DNA from: Ailanthus altissimus
Lineage: Eukaryota > Streptophyta > Magnoliopsida > Sapindales > Simaroubaceae
Assembly: GCA_946807835.1 (NCBI GenBank)
Contig: OX327703.1
Span: 6,765,501-6,829,500 of the forward strand
Direction: 5' to 3'
DNA length: 64,000 bases
Position numbers and translations under genes: made by a program. Every line of letters starts with the position of its first letter. The first letter of the stretch is position 1. The notes under the pieces are model-generated. The model had not been told where the DNA came from and ran no database searches. It was given only the letters and a program-made list of their open reading frames with translations. This document shows positions 46,640 through 57,429 of the stretch, one piece after another.

Positions 46640-47230
46640 AATGTCTATTAATGGCTACTTTTTGGAAAATCTATAAATTGGGAAACATTTTGAGCTTTCT
46701 ATTTTTGCTTGATCATATACAATTCTAAGATTAAACTTGTGCATCTACTCAAAAGGAGTTAATTTCGTATTCTTTCTTTAATTATAGTTTGATTTTGTTA
46801 AATTCGGAAACACTTGGATGGAGGTATGATTTATTGAAAATTGTAAGGATTTGATGACACCTTTTAAGACATCTTGTTGACTATTCTTGATTTGAGTATC
46901 AGTGAAATTCTTTCCGCATTTAGTGTAAGCATGGATGTAGTCCATATGGAAGATTGAGCCACATAAAAATTGTGGAGTTTGCTTTCTCCTAACCTCACTT
47001 TTACTTCATATTATTTATTTTATTGTCTTTAGCATTAAAATTTGTACTTTTCATTATTTTGTATAAGACGTGATAGACTCAGTTTGCCCCTCTTTAGGCT
47101 TGCCTAAACTTATATTTCATTTTTGTAATCACAAAGATTTAGCTTGTTAATCATGGTTTCCCTTTCCAATTCCACTGATTTGTTTTCCAATTACTTCGGT
47201 GTAATTAGTAGGATCTTGCCAACCTGAATC
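46640..47230. other. Spacer with possible LTR remnant
   Basis: No gene. 46935-46985 (gcatggatgtagtcc, then gattgagccacataaaaatt) resembles the R/U5 text of Tork-like Copia LTRs, followed by T-rich sequence up to the next LTR. Confidence 0.35.
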
Positions 47231-48897
47231 TGTTGGTGTTATGATATAATCTTTATTTTCATTAGATAAAAATTATTTTTATTTTAGAATCTTATAAATA
47301 TATGGATTTGATGTTTAAAATAAATAAATAAGAATCAACAAAAATAATAATATACTTTGAATTTGTGCTAGGTTTCTTCTACTAAAAGGTTATAAACCAA
47401 GTCTCTTATTCTACATTAAAAAGAAGAGCGAGCTTCCAATTTTTTCTTCTAAAGAAAAAATACTCTTTTTGAGAGAATTTTTACATATCTGTGTGTGTCT
47501 CTTTTTAGACTAATGTTATCCTTTTAAAATAACAAATTATTATTATTTTAATTTAATTAATAACATTTATTAATTAAATTATTATCTCTTAAAAAGAGAC
47601 TTAATTCATGTAAACTACATAAAGTCTTACTATTTGTGGTTAACGTATAATGCCCAATAGTTGAACATTATTAAGCTTTCAAAAGAAATGGACTAATAGT
47701 CTTTTAATAAAAGGAAAACACTAATTTAAAATAAAATCTTTATTTTATAATTTCAAAAAATATCCTTAAGATTATATTTATTTATTTCTTAAATTAATTA
47801 TTTAATTATATTGGACAAGATATAATTTATATTAATTAATTCTTAACTAATTAATTTTATCCAAATATGAAACATACATATTTTGAAAATTTTTTCTGGA
47901 CAAATAATTTGTGTAATAACACAATCATTTTTTTAATTGTTCACTGTAATAACTAAAGAGGTGGTATTGGAGACTTATGGACCTACAATTTCAAGCTCCA
48001 ATAAATTTTTATATAATTAATTAAACTCTTTAATTAATTAATCTAATTTATTAATTCTAGTGTTATTCTACTAAAAACCTAAAATTGCACTCTTAAAATT
48101 ATAGATATAATTTATTCAGAAAACTTAGATGGTTCATAATTAGAGCTAGATTAATTACCGTATTACCCCTCTAATTATTTTTTTATCCTTAAGTACTATT
48201 AATTCATTAGTGAATAGTTAATTTATAATCATGTTACAAATTGAGCACTCTAACTGTCTAGTTCCAAAATAATCCTTAAGAAAACTTTTTTTCTAACTTC
48301 CGTTAAGAAGGAATGGATTCTATATCTATAAATCTTATTCTCAACCACTTATCTCATTATGCTATCAAAACACAAGTTTTTAGCATGTTCTTCAAATAAA
48401 TCGTAACGAGTATTTCAAATAACAAAATGACCCAAACAGGAGGTTATGATCACTTAGAATTAAAGTTGATATGCATATATTCATCAGTTGACATTATTTG
48501 AATTCTAAATTAACAATGGTAGTTTACATAAGAATTCAAACTACTTCTAGTCCACTCTTATATAATTATATTATATAAAGTGCCTCCACTATAATGTCAC
48601 TACATTAGTGATTCGAATAAAATTACTACATTCTAAATGTAGATGGACCGCACTAATAATATTTAATTAAAGATCTCAAACTTTAATTAATTTATCAGAC
48701 TTTTTCTGTTTATTATTCATAACTTTAATCCTCTTGTATATAACAATTATATACTAAGGTTATGGTCAGATAAATAAACAATGATTTTCTGATATTTATG
48801 TCATAAAATTATGAACACTTGTCAAGTATAAAATTGCAACTTTATTAATTTAATAAAAATAGTACAAGTACATGCTTTTAGGGCACTATTCCTAACA
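47231..48897 (-). repeat. 3' LTR of a minus-strand Copia element
   Basis: On the minus strand it begins TGTTAGGAATAGTGCCC directly after the purine tract AAGTGAGAGA and ends CATAACACCAACA. Length 1667 bp. Its inside shares ggaggcactttatataat with 39041. Confidence 0.8.
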
Positions 48898-48902
48898 ATC
48901 TC

Positions 48903-49297
48903 TCACTTACCATAAAGCAGGTGAGACATGTCTTTTAAACCCATGCCCTTCATATGACTCTCAAACGTCCTTGTTGGTAATGTCTTAGTAAATGGGAATG
49001 CAAGATTGTTTTGAGATGCTATCTTCATAACCGTCACATCATTTCTATGCACGATTTCCTTGATCAGGAGATGGTTTTTCTTTATATGCTTTGTTCTCTT
49101 GTAGCTATTGGGTTCTTTCAAATTCACCACTGTCCTACTGTTATCACAGTGAAGAGTTAATGGTTTATTCACGTCAGAAATAAATTTTTGATCAATGAAG
49201 AACTTCTTAAGCCATGCTACTTCTTTAGCTGCTTCGCAAGCTGCTATGTATTCTACCTTTATAGTTGAATCAGCAGTGTTGGATTGTTTTACATGTT
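48903..49297 (-). pseudogene. RNase H end of the minus-strand Copia
   Basis: It begins in VKQSNTADSTIKVEYIA (from 49292) and continues AACEAAKEVAWLKKFFIDQK, CDNSRTVVNLKEPNSYKRTK and NNLAFPFTKTLPTRTF to the stop at 48903, five bases before the LTR. Everything upstream of the VKQS codons is missing. Confidence 0.85.
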
Positions 49298-49312
49298 TCG
49301 TTAAGAAGGAAC

Positions 49313-49724
49313 AGTTAAGTTAAAGCAGTGTAAAGCAATCAAGCATCGCAGACTTTACCGTAGAAGTTGAATACATAGTTGCATCAGAAGCTATAAAGGG
49401 GGCTATATGGCTCCACAAGTCTCTTATGGAGCTTGAAGGGGTTCCTAGTGCTAAGATGTCCATTGTTATTTATTATGATAATAGCGAAGCTGTGGCATAA
49501 TCCAAAGAACCGAGATGCCACAAGAAAGGAAAATACATTGAGAGAAAATATCATTTGGTACGAGAGCTTGTATAAAAGGGTGTAGTTATGGTATCCAAGA
49601 TTGTATCAACAGAAAATCTGGCAGATCCATTCACCAAGTCATTACCAGTAAAGTGTTTTAAAACTCATATATATAATACGAGAGTTCGATAGATGCCCAA
49701 CATGCTTTAGGGCAAGTGGGAGAT
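49313..49724 (+). pseudogene. RNase H end of a plus-strand Copia (upstream partner of the 49.7-60.2 kb element)
   Basis: SVKQSSIADFTVEVEYIVAS (from 49327), AIWLHKSLMELEGVPSAKM, RKYHLV and STENLADPFTKSLPVKCFKT, then stop and the polypurine tract AAGTGGGAGAT in front of an LTR. It is about 90% similar by eye to 57037-57423 with extra stops. It starts abruptly at the same codon as its minus-strand neighbour. Confidence 0.85.
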
Positions 49725-50281
49725 TGTTAGATATTTTATGTTATTTTATACCCTTACATCATGGATAGTAACATTTTATTAGATTAATAAAGTTTATTCA
49801 TAAATGTAGTTTAAGCATACATTGACGAGTTTATATTTAAAAAGTATGTGATCTATGTATTAAGCATATAATGCTAATACAGAAGGTATAAATAATAAGT
49901 TCTTTATAAATTAAATTATGTTCATAACCATTAATGAAAAAGGGCATTTCATTATGTAAGGTTGTAGTTTTTCTGCTTCTTATAGTGGATAATTTACCTT
50001 GATTATCGAAGTAGAGACTTTGAGTAAAAAAACTAGTGTATGTGTTACATTGAACGAGATTACTGTGAATTTCGATGTGGTTAACTAAATGTCGTAGGTG
50101 TTAATTCACAAAAGCTTTGATAAAGAGTCAAAACCTCAATATGTTGTAGATATAATTTCAGGGGTCATAGGAGCATACATTTACAAGATGAAATCTAATA
50201 AATACGTCCACCTAAACTATTTACAGTACTTGATCATTTGAAGCTATGGCCACAATCGTTTTTTCAATAAATGATTTATTG

Positions 50282-52259
50282 TGTAATATCTAATCTCTAT
50301 TAGTAGTATTGGCGCCTAAATTTTGGTATAGAGTAATGAAGACACCGTAGAGTTACTTGATTTTAACCCTGTTAGAAATATATTTCTTTAGTGTAATTGG
50401 AACAAGAAATTGAGAAAAGAAATGTGTTGGAACTTAGGGTGAAATTCTGCCACTTTAGGGAAGTTAGGGATTGAGTGGTGTTTTGATTGAGTTGTTATAT
50501 ATAAATGGTGCCTTGCGTATGTTGAATGTATATGGTTGATGGAAAAACAAAAAATGAGGAAAATGGGATATAATTGTCTATTTTAGAAAGGTGAAGGGCA
50601 ATTATTTCCAACCAAGTTATAAAGCATTTAATAATTTTTAGGGCGCTGGGTGATGAGTTAGATTAGATTAAATGACTCCGTAAATGAAAATCGGGAAGTA
50701 GTATGCATCCGGGCTTTGTATGCTGATTAGGGCGTTTGGTAATTAAATGAGATTCTAGCATTCGATTTGATTCTAAATGTCATTTATGGCGCGTAGGTGA
50801 AGAAAACCGATAACAGTAATGGGAGCAGAAATCTGGAGCGAAATTGAGCGCGGAGCGGTAGTGAGTAAAAATCTGCCATTTCTTTTATCTTTTGTTTATT
50901 ATGTTCTGCATAATGAAAATGTATGTTTTATGAGCTTTCAACACATAAACATGATTTATAATCTTGATATGTATCCATAGATTGCATTTACATGTTCGGT
51001 TTAAGAAACAGTTTTAAAATTACTGCATTTGTTTTAAAGGCTATTAGTACACTCAGATTATAGTGGTGGTGATTGTATTAGACCCGACCCGTATATCCCG
51101 TGCACATGGGTAGGTCATGGGGGTGTGTCACTAACTCCGGGAAGTCGGGATGTCGAGTCATGTGAGTCACTCTATGTGTACGGGGTATTGTTTTGCTATA
51201 TGTATGCGGTGTAGAATTTCGCTGCATAGCCAGTGAGATGTCTTGAGTGTCACTGTGGGTGCTGCTAGTTGAGGTGCCCCGTGACCTACTCACATGTGCG
51301 GTGCTAGTTGAGTCGCTATGTGAGTATAGAGCTTTAGGGTTACAATTGGTACAATTTAGAAAGAAAAGGGCTGAGCGAGGACTTTACTGGTTTTCGATTT
51401 ACCGATAGCATTTATGCATTTATATGCACATGGCAGTTATTGTGTTATATATATTTTGGATATTGTTTTCTAAAAATGTAGATAAAACTCACTTGGCAAG
51501 ATTTCATCAGCATATGATATTAGAAACTGTTTTACAGCTTTACATCAGTTTTAGAAGCATGATTTCTGCATGTACTTTATAATTTGCTATCTATGCATAA
51601 TGTTATTTTATTTAAAATCTTAATTGCATTCACTGAGCTCCTTTAGCTCACTCGTTTTGTGTTTTATATTTTCTAAACCCCCTTCCCAAGTGTAGGTCTT
51701 GGTACGCAAGCTGCTGATTCTCCTATTGCCGAGTAGTGGGCCAAATCTGAAGATCATTTTTGTATATGTAAATGTGCTAAATAGCACCATTTACTTTATG
51801 CATAGTAGTTGTAAGCATGTATATTTTGTATGTATGTTTTGAACCAACAAGAAGAGATTTCGATATTATGATGATTGTTTTGCTTTTTATGAGTATGCTC
51901 ATTTTGTGAGTCAAATGAAACTATTAAGTTGTGTTGGATTTGATTTGGAATGGACCGGAGGTCCGTATTGGTAGTATTGAGAAGTGTTTGAAATTGAAGA
52001 GATATTTCTTTGCAAGTTTTATATGGATTTTCTGAAAAACAGGGGAAACTTTGCCCTTTTTTTAAAAAATTCAAATGTCATTTTCATGTATATTACAATA
52101 TTTTCTCAATAGTAGCAAGAACAAAAAAAAAGGGGAGGGGGGGGGTTCACCTCCTGGAAATTTCTCAACTTACCTAATTATATTACGAGGAACTTCCGTC
52201 GAAATCCCCAGCAGGGCCGCTGAGACCTACAGTAGAGGGTCTCGGGGCGGGTCCTGTCA
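50282..52259 (+). mobile_element. Solo LTR, copy 2, nested in the Copia 5' LTR
   Basis: It starts TGTAATATCTAATCTC and ends GGGTCCTGTCA. 5-bp target duplications TATTG lie at 50277-50281 and 52260-52264. The uninterrupted site atgatttattgaataata survives in the 3' LTR at 58058-58074. Same family as 23465-27412. Confidence 0.93.
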
Positions 52260-53046
52260 TATTGAATAATAAAATTTATTTATAAATTTATTTACAAATA
52301 TAAATATATTAAAATTGATCATTAGAGCATTTATTGACTTTGAGGCAAATAAATAATTAAAGAGACAAGACATTTTTCTATGGCCTAACTTTAATTATAG
52401 ACATCAATTAGAAGGTTAATGAAGTGGTTATTATTAGTTTAAAGACAAAGCCCAATTTAATTAAATAGAGTTTTAATTGAATGGACTTTTACTTATTAAC
52501 ATAGGTTACTAGAGTACAGCCCTGGGCTTTTAGTAGAATAACCTGGGGTTAACATAGAAGAACTGGTGTATCATGAGATAATTAGGATTGGACCTTTTAT
52601 GTTGGAGCTAGGAAGCTCATAGGTCTTGCAGTCTCTTTACTAGCTCAAATCTTAATCAAACTCTAATTTTCTAATCTTAATCTAATTCTAAATATTCAAT
52701 GAAGATTCTTATATATATGGGAGGTATGGAGTAGTAAACCTAGACAACAACTATAACAAGAAAAATTCTTTTTACGTATTCTTTCATGAAAAAAAAAATT
52801 GGTTATTACCCTTTTATCAGATTTGGGTACTAGTGATTTGAGAGATTAAGAAAAGATTCACGTGCCCACACGCGTTGAGTTTGAAGATTGAGGATAATAG
52901 AGAAGATTGCAACTAGTATAATTCAAGATTTGCCATAACGAGAAATTGAGATAATGTTATATTTTTATACATGTAATTATGAACAAGACGATCTGACTTC
53001 CACTGCGTTTATTTTGATAAATAATTTGTTAATTACTACCAACAAT

Positions 53047-53058
53047 TGGTATCAGAGC
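53047..53058 (+). promoter_or_regulatory. Primer-binding site of the Copia element
   Basis: TGGTATCAGAGC, complementary to the 3' end of initiator tRNA-Met, lies two bases after the end of the 5' LTR. Confidence 0.85.
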
Positions 53059-54690
53059 TGCCTTATTTCATATTACATGTATGATTTATTTTTATGTGTG
53101 GTAGTAATTGTTTATTGTGGCACCAATTACATATTTAATCTACATTTGTTATTTTTTTTAATTATTTGACGAATGGTTATGCCCATAATAATTCATAGTT
53201 AGAGATTTGCTTGTATTATTTTTTTTATTTAGAATTGTAAAAATAGGGGGTAATGAAATAATATCACAATTTTCCCTAATAGTTAGGTTAATTCTTGGTG
53301 GTTCTTTAGATTTTATTTGTAAGCTAATTAATTGGCATAGGATTTTTATTTGTAATCTAAAGAATATATATGTTTCTTTTTTTTATATATTTATTTCTAT
53401 TGGATTTAAAAAAAAGAGAGAAAAGCGTATAAAAAAAAAAGATCAAGCAAAATTCTGCTAGCATTTCATTAGTGTGGTAGCCACTGGCCATCAAGTGATG
53501 AGCAACCGCTGTAGTTCTTATTTTTTATAGACTAGACATCGGCGATGAAAGGCAGAAGAATGATCGGCAACGAACACTAGTAGCGGTGCCCATTTCTCAT
53601 GGATTGTGGTGGCTAGGAGTGGCTTTGGCGAGCGTTGCTCAAGGTTTCACGGCAATGGAGTCGACCAGCAGCAAGTCGCGGTGGCAGTGGTCTTCTCCGA
53701 GTTGAGCAACGGCTTGAATTAGCGATGGTCGTTAGGCATAGAGAGCGGCAACCAGAGAAAGGGAAAATGTGGAATTAGGGTTTCCATTGAAATTATATCT
53801 TGAGCCCCTCCTTGTTTAATTAATTTTGTTTTGGTCTAGTCAAGTTTGCACATATTATAAATTGACCCTGTTAAGTTTATAAATTATGCAAATAGGCCAT
53901 AATATAATTTTTTTATTTCACTCGGCCCCCTCCAGGAATTGGGTAATCACAATTTGACTAAAAAACTTTGAGATATTTATAAATAGATCACAAATTTGAA
54001 CCAAATTTATTTTTGAATTAATTTTAGGTATTTGTAAAGTTAAAGTTAGTCCAAACTTTTTTTAATTTTGGTTTAATTTTATAAAATTTTATTTGAGCTA
54101 TTTTTATAAAATTATTCGGTCAAAAAATATTTTTATTAAATTTTTTTTTAAGAAGGCCCAAAGAAATTTTTAAGCTTAAAATATGCTCAATTTATTTTTA
54201 AAAAAAAAGTGGACCAAAAAAAATTCAAAATTCAAAATCCAAGCCCATAAAAGAAGACAAGCAAGAGGAGATAGATATTATGGAAGAGCCTTAATTGACT
54301 TCAAGAAAGTCTTTGAAGAATTTAGGCTTAGTTTTAATTATTTTTCTTCTTAGGAAAAGTAATGAATTATGGATTATTTATTTATCTAGTTAATTGATTG
54401 GATCAATAACATATCATATAGATTAAGGGTGTCACATTCAATGTTCATGCATAAAATATATCATTTTATATGATATTAATGTTTTAATGAGATTAGGATA
54501 AGATTATTGTCATAATTTTAATATTATATTAATTTATTATTTGACAAAAGAAATAAGTCGTTTATATGTTCTGGTACACTAGTGAATAATCTATACTACA
54601 TATATCCTAAAATCAATTCACTGCATGACACAGAATTGAATAATAAATCTAATCACCATAAGAGGATTAAAAGGACTCCCACTAATTAAA
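53059..54690. other. Copia leader and degraded gag area
   Basis: A GC-rich leader with repeated ggcgatg/gtggc words (53500-53760) is followed by AT-rich DNA where gag would be expected. I find no gag motif in any frame. Confidence 0.5.
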
Positions 54691-54699
54691 CATATTTAT

Positions 54700-55500
54700 G
54701 GCATTTACGTCTTAGTCATATTAGTCTAGATAGGATCCAAAGAATGGTCACAGATGGACCTTTGAGTTCATTAGATATTAAATCATTACCAGTCTACGAA
54801 TCTTGTATAGAATGCAAAATGACTAGAAAACCCCTTTAATACTAAAGGTAATAGAGCCATTAAAATATTAGAATTAGTGCACTCTGATGTGTGTGGGCCC
54901 ATGAGCACACAAACTAGAGGAAGTTATAAATATTTCATGACTTTCATTAATGATCATTCTAAATTCGGTTATGTGTACCTAATGTGCCACAAGTCTGAGG
55001 CGTTTGATAGATTTAAGGAGTTTCAAGCAGAAGTGAAAAAGTAATTAGAGAAACACATAAAGGCACTTCGATCTGATCTAGGTGGCAAATACTTTTATAA
55101 TGAGTTCAAAACCTTTTTTTCAAACAATGGATCTTATCCCAATTGACTGCACTAGGGTCACCCCAGCAAAATGGTGTAGCAGAAAGGAGAAATAAAATTC
55201 TTCTTGAAATGGTGATGTCAATAATGAGTTATTCAACTTTATCCATCTCTTTCTAAAGTTATGCCTTAGAAATAGTCATATATCTTCTTAACTTAATCTA
55301 TCTAAGTCAGTCTCTAAAACACCTCTAGAAATATAGATAGAGCATAAACTAGTTTACATCACATATATATGGGGTTGTCCAGCTCATGTGCTAAAAAGGA
55401 AGACAGATAAGTTAGAATCTAAGTCAAAAGTTTGTCTGTTTGTTAGCTATCCTAAAAGAACAAGAGAAAGTCTTTTCTATAGTTCTCAAGATAAAAAAAA
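54700..55500 (+). pseudogene. Copia integrase remnant
   Basis: SHIRLDRIQRMVTDGPLSSL (pre-integrase), CIECKMTRKPL (zinc site), then LVHSDVCGPMSTQTRGSYKY and FINDHSKFGYVYLM of the catalytic core, and LRSDLGGKYF around the second Asp. Stops and frameshifts are present from 55040 on. Confidence 0.8.
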
Positions 55501-55542
55501 GTATTAGTTAACACCAATACAATCTTTCTTGAAGAAGACTTT

Positions 55543-56710
55543 ATGAAAGACTTTAAGCCTGGGAGTAAGATAATTCTTGATGCGTTATCTGGGAACTCTA
55601 ATATTATGCTTGATAGAGTCAATGAGTTAATTCATAATTTAGATCATAATAACCAACCAGAGCCAATTGTAGAACAACAACCACCAATACTTCATCATAG
55701 TGGGAGGATTATTAAATGTCCAACTAGGTACATATTAATTAGAGAGTCCTTTCAAGTAATCTCTAATAAGCATGAACTAGATCTCACTAGCTATGATGAA
55801 GCAATGTTTGATTAAGATGCAAACCATTAGAATAAAGCTATGAAATTAGAAATAGATTCTATGTATTCTAATAAAGTCTAGGAGCTTATAGGGAAACCTG
55901 AGGGAATAAAACTCATAGGGTGTAAATGGGTCTACAAGAGAATGAGAGGGGTAGACGGGAATATAGAAACCTTCAAAGCTAGGCTTGTTGTAAAAGACTA
56001 CACTAAAAAAGAAGGTATCGATTATGAGGAGATATTTTCACTAGTAGCCATGCTTAAGTCTATTAGAATTCTCTAATCTATTGTAACAAATCTTGATTAT
56101 GAGATTCTACAGTAAATTTTGATTATGAGATTTTACAATAAATCTTGATTATGAGATTTGAAAAAAGGATGTCAAGATTGCATTTCTTAATGGCAATCTT
56201 GAAGAAAGTATTTATATGATACAATCAGATGGCTTTATAGCTATAGGTCAAGAGCATATGGTTTGTAAACTGTAAAAATTTATCTATGAACTTAAACAAG
56301 CATTTAGATCTTGGAACATTAGATTTGATCAAGCAATAAAATCATTTGGTTTTGATCAAAATCCTAATGAACCTTGTGTTTACAAAAAGGATAGATGGGC
56401 AGTTGATGGTTTTTCTAGTCCTATATGTAGATGATATAAACTACACATTAAAAATGATATAGGAGTATTATCATCAGTTAAAATTTTGTTATCTAACCTA
56501 TTTGATATGAAGGAATTAGGTAAAGTCGGTTACATCATTAGAATTAAGCTATTGCGAAATCGTAAAAATAAGATGTTAGCTTTATCTCAAGCTGTATATA
56601 TAGACAAAATTATGGTTAGGTTTGCTATGCATAAATCCAAAAAGGGATCATTTCTTTTTAGACATAAAATTAATCTATCAAGAATCAGTGTCCTAAAACT
56701 TTTGAAGAGA
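55543..56710 (+). pseudogene. Copia linker and reverse transcriptase remnant
   Basis: The linker ORF (55543-55815) ends in IIKCPTRYILIRES. The RT begins [20 protein letters not shown] (55918), [20 protein letters not shown], then is interrupted by the 26-bp repeat at 56088. Further RT text follows in shifting frames up to MKELGKVGYIIRIKLLRNRK (56504). It is inactive. Confidence 0.8.
56088..56163 (+). repeat. 26-bp tandem triplication inside the RT remnant
   Basis: Units at 56088, 56114 and 56140 each contain ttgattatgagattt/c. The unit encodes the DYEI segment that occurs once in related RTs. As 26 is not a multiple of three, the expansion itself shifts the frame. Confidence 0.9.
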
Positions 56711-56895
56711 TAGAACACATGAGAGGAATTTCTTATGCATATGCAGTAAGAAGTCTCATGTATGTAATGCTATGTACTGGACCAGATATTTGTATGCTAT
56801 CGGCATGGTTAACAGATATCAATCTAATCTAGGACTAGAACATTGGACTACAGTAAAAGCATATATTTAAGTACTTTCGGAGAACGAAAGATTAT

Positions 56896-57429
56896 ATGCT
56901 TGTATATTCCAGTGGGGATCTTATATATATGGGGTATACATATTTAGATTTCCAAGTAGATAAGGATGTCCAAAGATTTACCTCAGGATATGTGTTTACT
57001 TTAGGTAGTGAGGCTATAGGTTGGAGGAGTGTAAAGCAATCATGCATCGCGGACTCTACCATAGAAGCTGAATATGTAGCTACATCAGAAGCTGCAAAAA
57101 AGATTATATGGCTCCGCAAGTTCCTTATGGAGCTTGAAGTGGTACCTAGTGCTAAGATGTTCATTGTTATTTATTGTGATAATAGTAAAGCTGTAGCACA
57201 ATCCAAAGAACTGAGATACAACAAGAAAGAAAAACACATTGAAAGAAAATACCATTTGGTATGGGGGCTTGTAAAAAAGGGTAAAGTTATGGTATCCAAG
57301 ATTGCATTAGCAAACAATTTGGTAGATCCATTCACCAAGTCATTACCAGTAAAGTGTTTTAAAACTCATATATATGATATGGAGTTGGATAGATGCCCGA
57401 CATGCTTTAAGGCAAGTGGGGATTGTTAG
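56896..57429 (+). pseudogene. Copia RNase H, longest open segment of this element
   Basis: 177 codons: YLDFQVDKDVQRFTSGYVFT, WRSVKQSCIADSTIEAEYVA, VIYCDNSKAVAQSKE, ERKYHLVWGLV and ALANNLVDPFTKSLPVKCFK to a stop just inside the LTR start. The usual first catalytic motif DADW/DSDY reads TYLDFQVD, so one acidic residue is shifted or lost. Confidence 0.85.

Noticed and set aside
51078..51293. 71-codon minus-strand frame in solo LTR 2
   Set aside because: The homologous part of solo LTR 1 (26230-26450) does not keep the frame, so it is not coding.
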